Shown: positions 6,264-15,000 of the stretch, piece after piece
Layout of the letters: each line of letters begins with the position of its first letter
How positions within the stretch are numbered: position 1 is the stretch's first letter
Source of the DNA: Massilia sp.
GTDB taxonomy: Bacteria > Pseudomonadota > Gammaproteobacteria > Burkholderiales > Burkholderiaceae_D
Length of the DNA: 16,881 nucleotides
Direction of reading: 5' to 3'
NCBI GenBank assembly: GCA_028291845.1
Contig: JAQGNM010000488.1
Coordinates: forward strand, 1-16,881
Notes under the pieces: generated by a model
What the model saw: only the letters and a program-made list of their open reading frames with translations
Databases searched by the model: none
What the model was told of the DNA's origin: nothing
Position numbers and translations under genes: made by a program

Positions 6264-7535
6264 TCAGGCAGTTTTCTTGGTCAGCAACAAGGCCACCAGA
6301 CTGATCACGGCAGCGGCCGTCAGGTAGTAGCCGACATACGCCAAGCCATGGTTGAGCGCCAGCCAGGTGGCGGCATACGGCGCCAGCGAGGCGCCGAGGA
6401 TGCTGGACAGATTGAACGTGAGCGAGGAGCCGGTGTAGCGCACTTCGGCCGGGAACAACTCCGACAGCAGGGTGCCGAGGGGGCCGTAGGTCATCCCCAT
6501 CAAGCCCAGGCCCAGCGCGAGGAAAAAGGCGACGGTCACGGTGCTGCCTGAACCAAACAGGGGCGCCAGCACCAGGCCGAACACGGCAATCGCGGCGGAC
6601 ACCCAGATCATGGTTTCGCGGCGGCCCTTTTTATCGGCCAGCACCGCCGAGAAGGGAATCGTCAAGCCAAAAAACAGCACGGCGAACAGCTGCAGCTCGA
6701 GAAACTCCATGCGCGTAAAACCGAGCTTGCTGGTGCCCCAGCTGAGGGTGAACACCGTCATCAGATAAAACAGCACGAAGGTGGCCAGGGCGATCAGGGT
6801 GCCCAGCACCAGCGAGCGGGTGTGATTGCGAAACACGGTGACAGCCGGGATCTTGACGCGCTCGTTTTTCGCCAGCACGCGGGCAAAATCGGGCGTCTCC
6901 GTCAATTTTAAACGCACATACATGCCGATGATGACCAGCAGGGCGCTGGAGAGGAAGGGAATGCGCCAGCCGTAGGCGAAGAAGTCGGCCTCGGTCAGCA
7001 CCTGGGTCAGCAGCAGGAAGGTGCCGCCGGACAGAAAAAAGCCGAGCGGCGCGCCCAGTTGCGGGAACATGCCGTACCAGGCGCGCTTGCCCGGTGGCGC
7101 GTTCTCGGTGGCGAGCAGCACGGCGCCGCCCCATTCGCCACCCAAACCCAGGCCCTGGCCGAAGCGGCACAGCGCCAGCAGCAGCGGCGCCAGCATGCCG
7201 ATCGAGGCGTAGGTCGGCAGCATGCCGATCAGGACCGTCGAAATGCCCATGGTGAGCAGCGCCGCCACCAGGGTCGCCTTGCGGCCGATACGGTCGCCGA
7301 AGTGGCCGAACACGGCCGAACCGATCGGGCGCGCCACGAACGCCAGCGCGAAGGTCGCCAGCGATTGCAAGGTGGCGGCGGCGGCATCGGAGGCGGGAAA
7401 GAACAGCTTGGGAAAGACCAGCACGGCGGCGGTCGCGTAAATATAAAAGTCGAAAAACTCGATGGTGGTGCCGATCAGGCTGGCGAAAAGGACCGTGCCG
7501 GCGGAGTTGGTTTTGACGGGGATGGTTGTGGACAT
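6264..7535 (-). CDS. MFS metabolite:H+ symporter, YhjE-like
   Basis: This is an inner-membrane major facilitator superfamily protein of the metabolite:H+ symporter (MHS) family, whose members take up organic acids, shikimate, proline or betaine. From memory it resembles E. coli YhjE closely, for instance LIGTTIEFFDFYIYATAAV, SLATFALAFVARPIGSAVFG and GQGLGLGGEWGG. The 423-residue length and about twelve hydrophobic segments are normal. The loop 2-3 signature is GHFGDRIGRK at residues 77-86, with a second copy ADKKGRRE in the other half. The start at 7535 has AGGAAG at 7541-7546 and a 5-nt spacer. It appears monocistronic, with its own promoter and a strong terminator. The substrate cannot be read from sequence, and neighbours give no hint. 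Confidence 0.92.
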   Translation of the reverse strand: MSTTIPVKTNSAGTVLFASLIGTTIEFFDFYIYATAAVLVFPKLFFPASDAAAATLQSLATFALAFVARPIGSAVFGHFGDRIGRKATLVAALLTMGISTVLIGMLPTYASIGMLAPLLLALCRFGQGLGLGGEWGGAVLLATENAPPGKRAWYGMFPQLGAPLGFFLSGGTFLLLTQVLTEADFFAYGWRIPFLSSALLVIIGMYVRLKLTETPDFARVLAKNERVKIPAVTVFRNHTRSLVLGTLIALATFVLFYLMTVFTLSWGTSKLGFTRMEFLELQLFAVLFFGLTIPFSAVLADKKGRRETMIWVSAAIAVFGLVLAPLFGSGSTVTVAFFLALGLGLMGMTYGPLGTLLSELFPAEVRYTGSSLTFNLSSILGASLAPYAATWLALNHGLAYVGYYLTAAAVISLVALLLTKKTA

Positions 7536-7563
7536 CGAGGCTTCCTAATGAGGTGGTCTGGCG

Positions 7564-7592
7564 ATTTTAACAGCCGCGCGAGCGCTTTGCAG
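7564..7592 (-). promoter_or_regulatory. Probable promoter of the MFS gene
   Basis: On the minus strand a TGT-TAAAAT extended -10 (hexamer at 7569-7564) lies 17 nt from a -35-like CTGCAA (7592-7587, three of six consensus bases). Transcription would start near 7557, leaving about 21 nt before the ATG at 7535, with the Shine-Dalgarno inside. The upstream terminator of the next gene ends just before it. Confidence 0.45.
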
Positions 7593-7606
7593 TGAGGAAA
7601 ATTACG

Positions 7607-7641
7607 AAAAAAAATGACAGGCCGCAGCCTGTCATTTTTTT
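7607..7641 (-). terminator. Strong intrinsic terminator after the dehydrogenase-PEBP gene
   Basis: An 8-bp GC-containing stem (TGACAGGC at 7615-7622 with GCCTGTCA at 7627-7634, loop CGCA) is flanked by eight A on the left and seven T on the right. It has the form of a bidirectional terminator. Only the minus-strand gene ending at 7666 needs it, so it probably insulates the MFS promoter from read-through. Confidence 0.92.
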
Positions 7642-7665
7642 GCATCGTTCACACGCCGCCTGTAA

Positions 7666-9453
7666 TTACTTGGGCGGCTTTTGCGCCTGGGCGTAACGGC
7701 CCACCAGTTTGCCCTTGGCCAGCACGTGGCCCTTCATGGCCGCCAGCAGGGTGTCGCGGTCGGCGCCGAACGGCACATCGAGCTTGCTATCGAGCGCGAA
7801 CACCTGGAAGTGATAGTGGTGCGCCGGGTCGCCGACCGGCGGACGCGGGCCGTAGTAGCCGATCGAACCGCGCGTGGTGCGGCCCTGCAGCACCCCTTCA
7901 GGCTCGGTCAAGCGGGGCTGCTCCTGCACGCCGTCCGGCAGTTTCAATACGTTGGCGGGGATGTTCCAGGCCAGCCAGTGCACGAAAGGCAGGGCCGGTT
8001 TGGCGTCCGGGTCTTCCATGATGATGGCGTACGACTGCGCGCCTTCGACGGCGCTCCAGGCCAGCGCCGGCGAGATGCCGTCGGCGTATTCGCTGTATTT
8101 CATGTTCATCACGCCGTTCGCGGCGAAGCTGGGCGAACTGACGTCGAGCTTTGCCTTGCCCTTCGCTTCGGTCTCGGCGCGCACCAGCGCCAGCGGCACG
8201 TTGGTGCCCTTGGCGGCCTGCTGCTGCATCGGGCCGGCCGGCGCCATCATCGGCGTCGCCGCCGCCTTGGCCGCATTGCCGGTGTAGGCCACGCGATAGA
8301 TCACGCCATTGGCGTCGTCCGCCATCAAGAGGGCGCCATCCCTGGCCATCGCCAGGCCGACCGGGCGGGCGATGTGGGTCTTGCCGCCGTCAGTCAGAAA
8401 GCCTGTCAGGAACGGTTCGATCGACCTGGCCTGGCCGTCGGCAAAACGCACGCGGACGATCTCGTAGCCGGACGGCTCCATGCGGTTCCACGAGCCGCGC
8501 ATGGTGACGAAGGCGTCGCCGCGGAATTCGGCGGGGAACGATGCGCCGGTATAAAACACCATCTGCATCGGCGCCGCGTGGGCGTTGTAGCCGAGGACCA
8601 TCGGCGTGCTTCTGGCTTTCCACTCCTGCTTGGTGATGTCGCCCACCGGGGTGCTCTGCGGGTAAATATCGCCGGCGCCGTAGACGTGCGGCCAGCCATA
8701 CTGTTTACCCAGTTCGATCTTGTTCAGCTCTTCCATCTGCTGGGTATCGCCCAGAAAATCGATGCCGTGGTCCATGCCCCACAACTCTCCGGTTTGCGGC
8801 TGCCAGCCGAAACCGATGGTGTTGCGCAGGCCGCTGGCGAAAATGCTTCTCTGCTTGCCGTCCGGGGTGATGCGCAGGATGGTGGCGTTTTCCGGATTCG
8901 ATTCGTTGCAGTCGTTGCAGGTGCTGCCGACCGTCAGGTACAGCATGCCGTCCGGGCCGAAAGCGATGGTGCGGTTCGGGTGCTGGCCGCTGTCGGGCAG
9001 GTCCCCGGCCAGCATTTTCAGTTCGCCCAGGCGGCCGTCCGCCAGGATGTCGGCGACGAACAGCTCTTTTACTGTCACCAGGTACAGCTTGTTGTCGCGG
9101 ATGGCCAGGCCGTGCGCGCCAGGGCGCATCGCCACCGTGACCGGCGCGCCGTCGGCCATGCCGTCGCCGTTGGCGTCGCGCAGCAGCAGCACGTCGCCCT
9201 GGTCGCGGCGGCTCACATACACATCGCCATTCGGGGCGACGGCGATGACGCGGGCATTTTTCAGGCCGGTGGCAAACGCGTTCACCTTGAAGCCGGCCGG
9301 CGCCTTCAGCGCGGCGATGCGCTCGGGGGTGGCATCGACCTTGGCGGGCTTGAAAATATTGGCGGCCAGGGCGACGCGGGTGCCGTCGCCCTGTTGTGCC
9401 ATGGCGGCGCCGGTCAGTGCCAGCATGCCGGCAGCAATTAAAGTGCGTTTCAT
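7666..9453 (-). CDS. Secreted PQQ-dependent sugar dehydrogenase fused to a YbhB/PEBP domain
   Basis: The 595-residue protein joins two families. Residues 1-19 are a signal peptide ending AMA, so it acts outside the cytoplasm. Residues about 45-390 form a beta-propeller of the soluble glucose/sorbosone dehydrogenase type: HPNRTIAFGPDG with the likely catalytic His158, GLRNTIGF, and LNKIELGKQYGWPHVYG. This family oxidises sugars or aldoses with PQQ, but the substrate is unknown. An Ala/Met/Gln-rich linker (391-418) leads to a phosphatidylethanolamine-binding-like domain (about 433-590) with EDPDAKPALPFVHW and YYGPRPPVGDPAHHYHF, both ligand-pocket signatures. CNDC (179-182) lacks the His of a haem c site. 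The start has AAGGGAT upstream. It is monocistronic, followed by a strong terminator. No PQQ biosynthesis genes are nearby. Confidence 0.88.
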   Translation of the reverse strand: MKRTLIAAGMLALTGAAMAQQGDGTRVALAANIFKPAKVDATPERIAALKAPAGFKVNAFATGLKNARVIAVAPNGDVYVSRRDQGDVLLLRDANGDGMADGAPVTVAMRPGAHGLAIRDNKLYLVTVKELFVADILADGRLGELKMLAGDLPDSGQHPNRTIAFGPDGMLYLTVGSTCNDCNESNPENATILRITPDGKQRSIFASGLRNTIGFGWQPQTGELWGMDHGIDFLGDTQQMEELNKIELGKQYGWPHVYGAGDIYPQSTPVGDITKQEWKARSTPMVLGYNAHAAPMQMVFYTGASFPAEFRGDAFVTMRGSWNRMEPSGYEIVRVRFADGQARSIEPFLTGFLTDGGKTHIARPVGLAMARDGALLMADDANGVIYRVAYTGNAAKAAATPMMAPAGPMQQQAAKGTNVPLALVRAETEAKGKAKLDVSSPSFAANGVMNMKYSEYADGISPALAWSAVEGAQSYAIIMEDPDAKPALPFVHWLAWNIPANVLKLPDGVQEQPRLTEPEGVLQGRTTRGSIGYYGPRPPVGDPAHHYHFQVFALDSKLDVPFGADRDTLLAAMKGHVLAKGKLVGRYAQAQKPPK

Positions 9454-9469
9454 CGTGATCCCTTCGATC

Positions 9470-9491
9470 GATTGTTAAATATCCAACAATC
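9470..9491. promoter_or_regulatory. Dyad in the leader of the dehydrogenase-PEBP gene
   Basis: GATTGTT (9470-9476) and AACAATC (9485-9491) form a perfect 7-bp inverted repeat with an 8-nt AT-rich spacer, 17-38 nt ahead of the start codon. The size and position suit an operator or promoter overlap. A weak minus-strand promoter (TTGAGG, 16 nt, TATTTA) would overlap it. Function is inferred. Confidence 0.35.
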
Positions 9492-9549
9492 TTGCATCCT
9501 CAAAGGGCCAGCGTATGTTAAGCACCCCACGCAAGCGAGCTCATGCGGC

Positions 9550-9575
9550 AAAAATTATGCAATAAGTTGCATAAT
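9550..9575 (-). terminator. AT-rich hairpin after the DUF885 gene (terminator or operator)
   Basis: TTGCATAAT/ATTATGCAA arms (9575-9567 and 9562-9554) pair perfectly over 9 bp with a 4-nt loop, and on the minus strand the stem runs into TTTTT (9554-9550). It starts 5 nt after the DUF885 stop codon, which suits a terminator, but the stem holds only two G:C pairs. It may instead be a protein-binding palindrome about 100 nt upstream of the dehydrogenase gene. Confidence 0.5.
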
Positions 9576-9580
9576 CGAAA

Positions 9581-11467
9581 TCACTGCATCAGTTCGCGGA
9601 TGGTTTTTACGGGCGCATTGCCGTAACCGAGAAACTGCTCATGAAACTGTTTCAAGTTAAAGCTGGGCCCAAGCGCCTGCTTGCGCTGTTCGCGCAATTC
9701 CATGATCTCGGTGTAGCCGCTGAAGTAACTGGTCAGCTGCACCGACGACAACTGCACTCGTCGCCATTTTTCATTGGCTTCGGCCGGCGTCTGGAAGGCC
9801 TGGCGCACCAGCAGATCGATCGCCTGCGCCCGGGTCATGCCGTTCACGTGGACGCTGTAGTCGAGGATGGTGTTGGTGACGCTTCTCAGGTTCCACTTGC
9901 AGTACATCAGCCACATCTCCGGCGCATTGTCGCCGTAGCCCGATTCGAGCATCATGCGCTCGGCGTACACGGCCCAGCCTTCGACCATGGCGCCATTGCC
10001 GAACAGGGATTTGACCAGCGAAGGCGACTTGTTGGCGTACACCAGTTGGGCGTAATGGCCCGGCACCGCTTCGTGGATATTGAGGATCTGTAGCATCCAG
10101 GTGTTGTACTCGCGCAGGCTGCTTTCCGCTTCCGCCGCCGTCATCGACGTCATCGGCGTGACGTTGTACCAGGTGCGGTCCTGCGGCCGGTACGGGCCGG
10201 GCGCGTCGATGCTGGCGCCGGCGATGCCGCGCTTGTACAGCGGCGTCTCGCGCACTTCCAGCGGGCGGCGTGCATCGAGCGTGAGCAGGTCGTGCGAGGT
10301 CACCCAATTCTGCAGCACGGGGATCTGGCGGCGGATCTCGGGGACGAAATTTTCGCGCGCCACGTGGTTGTTCGACAGCTTGTCGATCACCATGCCGATC
10401 CTGGCAAAGCGGTCGGCCGGTTTGGCGGCGGCGCCCATGGTTTTCGGCCACAGCTCGTTGGCCAGTCCATCCATCCTCGTCAACAGCTCCTCTTTGGCGG
10501 CCAGGGCCTTCTGGTAGGTCTGCTCGGCGCTGCTGGACGACTGGATGTCGTAGCCGAACTTGGCTTGGTAGAGATCCTTGCCGAGCCTGAACGAGCGCGC
10601 GCTGTTGCTGGCCTGCTGGCGCTTGTCCAGGGCCGACAGGAAATCGACGTAGCCGAGCAAGGCGCTGCCGGCGTTGGCGATTCTCTGCGCGAAAATCGCC
10701 TTTTCCTGCGCCGTCAAGATCGATTCCTGCGCCGCCTTGCCCAGTTCGGCCAGCACCACCAGGGTGCCGGGCGCTTGCGAAATGGCCAGGGCGGTGTGCT
10801 CGCGGGTCGGGTTATTGATGCTCGCCTGCGCCGCCTGGTAGTAGGCCGGCGCCGTCGCCAGGCGTTTTAACAAGGTGCGCAGGCGCTGCGGCTTGGAGGC
10901 GTATTCGGTGGTTAAAATCAGGTCGAGCGGCTCGGCGATGTTGTACAGCGCCGGATTCCATTCCCACTCCTTCAAGGTGGTCAGCGCGAAGCGGTCGGCC
11001 TTGACCTTGTTGATCAATACCGCCAGGTCGGTGCGCTGCTTGGGCGATAACTGCGAGGGATTGATCTTGCCGAATTTGTCGAGCCATTCGTCGGCAAAAC
11101 TCAGTTGATGCGCGCGGGTGGCGGCGTTCGGAATCGACATGGCGGCGGCGCCGTCGAACTTGCCGACGCTGATCGCGCTTTCCGGATCGAGCTTCCACAG
11201 GGCGTTGAGGAACTGCTGGGCGTTGTAGTCGAGCGTGCGGTCGGAGCGTTTTTCGGACGGGGCGCTGACCACGGCGATCGGTGCGCTCACGCGCGCTTCG
11301 GCCGCCTGCGGCTTTTCCTTGGGCGCCGCCTTGGCAGCCTTGGATTTATTGGTCTTGTGGGCGCTGCTGCTCGATTTGGCGGCGGCCTTTTTTGGCTTGG
11401 CCGCCGCTGCCGGCGCCATGGCAAACGCCGTCATCAGGACGGCGAGAGCGATTTGTGTTTTGATCAT
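9581..11467 (-). CDS. Secreted DUF885-family zinc-peptidase-like protein
   Basis: This is a DUF885 protein, a family regarded as probable zinc metallopeptidases but mostly without assigned substrates. The 628 residues begin with a signal peptide (1-23, ending PAAAA), followed by a Lys/Ala/Ser-rich segment (about 24-70), likely disordered. The helical body carries HEAVPGH at residues 465-471, where the two His and the Glu fit an HExxxGH metal site, and VEGWAVYAE about 25 residues later with a possible third ligand Glu496. The C-terminal FSGYTEIMELR region is typical of the family. I chose 11467 because it begins the signal peptide and has GAGG just upstream; the frame stays open to 11545. It stands alone, with a hairpin in its leader and another after its stop. 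Confidence 0.87.
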   Translation of the reverse strand: MIKTQIALAVLMTAFAMAPAAAAKPKKAAAKSSSSAHKTNKSKAAKAAPKEKPQAAEARVSAPIAVVSAPSEKRSDRTLDYNAQQFLNALWKLDPESAISVGKFDGAAAMSIPNAATRAHQLSFADEWLDKFGKINPSQLSPKQRTDLAVLINKVKADRFALTTLKEWEWNPALYNIAEPLDLILTTEYASKPQRLRTLLKRLATAPAYYQAAQASINNPTREHTALAISQAPGTLVVLAELGKAAQESILTAQEKAIFAQRIANAGSALLGYVDFLSALDKRQQASNSARSFRLGKDLYQAKFGYDIQSSSSAEQTYQKALAAKEELLTRMDGLANELWPKTMGAAAKPADRFARIGMVIDKLSNNHVARENFVPEIRRQIPVLQNWVTSHDLLTLDARRPLEVRETPLYKRGIAGASIDAPGPYRPQDRTWYNVTPMTSMTAAEAESSLREYNTWMLQILNIHEAVPGHYAQLVYANKSPSLVKSLFGNGAMVEGWAVYAERMMLESGYGDNAPEMWLMYCKWNLRSVTNTILDYSVHVNGMTRAQAIDLLVRQAFQTPAEANEKWRRVQLSSVQLTSYFSGYTEIMELREQRKQALGPSFNLKQFHEQFLGYGNAPVKTIRELMQ

Positions 11468-11491
11468 GTGTGACCTCGTGATAGTGTCAAT

Positions 11492-11517
11492 ACGGGCGCA
11501 CCTTGGTGTCCGCCCGT
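11492..11517. promoter_or_regulatory. Leader hairpin ahead of the DUF885 gene
   Basis: ACGGGCG (11492-11498) pairs with CGCCCGT (11511-11517), and inside it CACC (11499-11502) pairs with GGTG (11505-11508), leaving a 2-nt loop and a 2-nt bulge. The structure lies 25-50 nt before the start codon on the minus strand. No T-run follows. It could be a 5' leader structure or an operator. Confidence 0.4.
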
Positions 11518-11613
11518 GGTGTAGCCCCGGCGGCGCCGCACACACCGGCGACGGGGCGTCAGGTTAGCACCAATCGCGCGGTTTGCGCGAGGCGGTAACA
11601 ATTCGATGCACCT

Positions 11614-12093
11614 CTAGAGGGCCTGCTCGCCATGCGCCAGCAGCCATTGCTGGTGGCGCGCGTTGATGGCCGCCACCGCCGCTTTGCCGCCGGCGATATT
11701 GGTCAATAAAATCGCGTTGGCGCGGGTGCTGCGGTGGCTCACCTTGACGGTCCACGAGCGCGTGACCCAGCTCCAGAAGCTTTTTTCGTAGCCCGCTTCA
11801 TCGACATCGCGCCACTTCACGCCGACCACGCCGCGCCGCCACGGCAGCACGCCCGCATACACCCAGACGCCGGCGTCGTCGTAGTACAGCACCACGCTGC
11901 GCGTGCTGGCCAGGCGAAATCCGACCAGCAGCGCGGACAGCGCCAACACCACGCCCGCCACTTCATCGCCCCATCTGAAGGCAAACGGCAGCGCAACAAA
12001 AAACAGCAAGGCCGCCAGCACCAGCGTGGCGGCATACGACAGCCACGATTTGACGCCGAGGACATGGACGTCTTGGCGCCCGCCCTGGCTCAT
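11614..12093 (-). CDS. Small membrane protein with PH-like C-terminal part, unknown function
   Basis: I do not recognise a named family. The 159-residue product has two hydrophobic segments, about residues 17-38 and 43-62, consistent with a membrane hairpin. The remaining ~95 residues are soluble and strand-rich: RSVVLYYDDAGVWVYAGVLP, then WRDVDEAGYEKSFWSWVTRSW, and a final helix AAVAAINARHQQWLL. This pattern (strands with aromatic turns, closing helix) resembles bacterial PH-like domains that follow two membrane helices, but that is a fold-level guess. Its ATG overlaps the stop of the SNF2 gene (ATGA), so its translation is coupled to the helicase. It ends the operon; a weak hairpin (11574-11590) 24 nt later is the only terminator candidate. 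Both termini look complete. Confidence 0.75.
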   Translation of the reverse strand: MSQGGRQDVHVLGVKSWLSYAATLVLAALLFFVALPFAFRWGDEVAGVVLALSALLVGFRLASTRSVVLYYDDAGVWVYAGVLPWRRGVVGVKWRDVDEAGYEKSFWSWVTRSWTVKVSHRSTRANAILLTNIAGGKAAVAAINARHQQWLLAHGEQAL

Positions 12094-15000
12094 TTCGCCA
12101 ATCCCTCTTCGAGCATTTTAAGCATGTCGGTGGGCGACATCCTGGCCGCCAGGTCGGCCCCTTCCAGCAAGCTGTCGGCCAGATCTCGCTTGTGCTTGTG
12201 CAGGTCGACGATGCCTTCTTCGATGGTGTGGCGCGCCACCAGGCGATAAATCGTCACCGGACGCAGCTGGCCCATGCGGTGGGCGCGGTCCGAGGCCTGG
12301 TCTTCCACCGCCGGGTTCCACCACGGGTCCATGTGAATCACATAATCGGCCGCCGTCAGGTTGATGCCGACGCCGCCCGCTTTCAGGCTGATGAGGAACA
12401 GATCGCCGTCGCCGGCCTGGAAGGCGTCGACCCGCTTTTTACGTTCGGCCATCGGCGTCGACCCATCGAGGTACTGGTAGCGGATGCCGCGCGCGTCGAG
12501 GTGGCGGCGGATCAGGGTCAGGTGGTCGACGAACTGGCTGAACACCAGCGCCTTGTGGCGGTTTTCCAATAGGTCGTCCACCAGCCGGGCGAACACCGTC
12601 AATTTCGAACTTTCCAGATTCAGTTCGGGCGCCACCAGGTTCGGGTTGCAGCAGGCGCGCCGCAGCTTCATCATCTCGGCCAGGATCTCGATCGACTTTT
12701 GATTTTGCGGCTGCTCCAGCGCCGCCAGCCGCGCCAGCGCGTCGCGCCGCAAGGATTCATACAGCGCGGTTTCCTGCTCGGTCAGATCGACCGGCAGCAC
12801 GATCTCGGTGCGCGGCGGCAGTTCCGACAGCACCTGCGCCTTGGTACGGCGCAAAATGAATGGCTGGATCAAGCGGCGCAGGCGGGTGCGCGCGGCCTGC
12901 TCGGCGCGTTTGTCCTGGGCCTTTTCGATCGGCCCGGCAAAGCGCAGATTGAACTGCTCGGCGTTGCCGAGCAAGCCAGGGTTGATGAACCTGAACAGGT
13001 TCCACAATTCGCCCAAGTGGTTTTCCAGCGGGGTGCCGGTGGCGACCATTTTAAAATCGCCCTGCAGAGACATGACCGCCTGCGAACGCTTGGTGGCATT
13101 GTTCTTGATCGCCTGCGCTTCGTCGAGCACCACCGTGTGCCACTGGACTTTCGCAAACTGCGCCGCCGCCAGCTGCAACAGGCCGTAGCTGACAATCACC
13201 AGGTCGAACGCTTCGACGCCTTCTAACAGCGCCGCGCGGTCGCCCGCGCCGAACAGTTTGATGCGCAAGGTCGGCGCGAACTTCTCCGCTTCGGCCATCC
13301 AGTTCATGCACACCGAGGTGGGCGCCACCACCAGCGCCGGGCCGTCCGGGGCGCGCTGCAGCAGCAGCGCCAGCGCCTGCACGGTTTTACCGAGGCCCAT
13401 GTCGTCGGCCAGGCAGGCGCCCACGCCCCAGTGGGCCAGGCGCGACAGCCACTGAAAGCCTTCCAGCTGATAGTCGCGCAATTCGGCCTGCAAGGTCGAT
13501 GGCAGCGCCGGCGTGTACGCCGTGGTGGCTGCCATCCGCTTCAAATGCTCCTTCCACAGCTTATCGGCCTTGACGCCGCCGGCGTCGACCGCCAGTTCTT
13601 CCAGCGCGAAGCTGGCCAGCGGATGCACGCGCACGCCGTCGGCGGTGGCTTCGCCGAACGAGGCCAACTCCATCAAACGGCGGTGCAGCTCCGTCGACAG
13701 CGCCACGAACTGGTTGTCGCCGAGTTCGACGAAGCGCCCGCGGCTCGATTTGAGCATGTCGAGCAGCGCGCGCAGATCGACGATTCTCTCCTCGTCGATC
13801 TGCACTTCGCCGTTGGCGGCGAACCAGTCTTTATCCCGCTTGATCGACAGGCGCATCGACTTCGATTCGACTTTTTTGCTGACCTTGAACGACTCGCCTT
13901 CGGGCCAAGCCACCAGCACCGCGCTGGTATCGACTTCCTGCAATTCGGCCAGCAGTTCCAGGCACGGAATCGGCTGCCCCAGCAGCCATTCGCCATGCTC
14001 GTTTTCAGCGTATTCGAGGCTGTGGCAGGCGCCGATCAGCTGGCGCTCGGCTTCGCGCTCGGCGTTCAGATCGCGCTTCGCTTCCACCCGCACGCCGTTC
14101 AAGTCGGCGATCACGCTTTCAGCGCCGCTGCCGGGCTGATAGTAGGCACCGGCGCCGGGCAGCGGGCGCACCAGCACCTGCATGCGCAGGCCCTGCTGGT
14201 AGGGCAGCAGGTGCACGTGCAGGCGCGCGTCGGCCGCCACCTGCTCGATGTCGCCGGCGCTGCCGCCAATGTCGGACTGCACCGTGACGATCGACGAAAT
14301 CGCGCTGATCGCTTTGAGAACTTGCTTCTCGGCGGCCAGCGGCACCACCAGGCCATTGCCGATGATGGCGCCGACGCGCCGGTGTTCGGCGGTGAGCTTG
14401 ACCACGCGCAGGCGGCTGGGCGTTTCGCGGGTGATGCAGACGTCGTCGGCGCCCACCGTGGCCGGGCGCATGGTGATGGTTACCTGCGCGCCGTGCGCTT
14501 TCACCAGCAGTTCCGGTTCGCCCGGCAGCAGTTCCACCCGCGATCCCGGCGCATCGGCCCAGAACAGCAGCGGGTGGCCGATCAGCGCCGCCACCGCCTT
14601 GTCGGTGTCGAGTTCGTATTTCGAGCCGCTCTGGCTGTAGTACTTGTAGGCCTCGATGGTCGATATCGCGGCCAGATCCTGCGCCGTCAAAAAATCCATC
14701 TGGCCGGCTTCGTCGGCCAGGCGTTTCAAGGACATCGCACGGCCTTTGCTCCAGCCGCCCTGGCTGTCCCGCTTTTGTTCACGCGGCTCGATGCTGTTGA
14801 TGCCCCAGTCGGCGGCGTAGCCGATCAGCCAGACCAGGCGCGACTCGCGCACGATTTCCACGTTCACCGCCGGCTGCAAATTGATCAAGGCATTGAGCTG
14901 GCGCTGCCAGGCTTCCTCGCGCTCGAACCAGCTACACAGGTCGGCAAAGCGGTGGCGCTGGCGCAGGGCGGTGGATTGCTGCTCGCGCTTGACGTCGCCC

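Noticed and set aside
8908..8919. CNDC in the dehydrogenase as a haem c binding site
   Set aside because: The residue after the second Cys is Asn, not His, so the CxxCH pattern is not met.
7681..9441. A 586-codon open frame on the plus strand opposite the dehydrogenase-PEBP gene
   Set aside because: It is the antisense shadow of a well-supported gene, rich in His, Arg and Gln runs typical of such shadows, with no ribosome site.
11468..11545. Upstream start for the DUF885 protein, adding 26 residues
   Set aside because: The inner ATG begins a normal signal peptide and has GAGG upstream; the extension is composition-driven.
11574..11590. TCGCGC/GCGCGA hairpin as terminator of the peptidase-SNF2 operon
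   Set aside because: The stem is short and no T-run follows on the minus strand, so it is too weak to list as a terminator.
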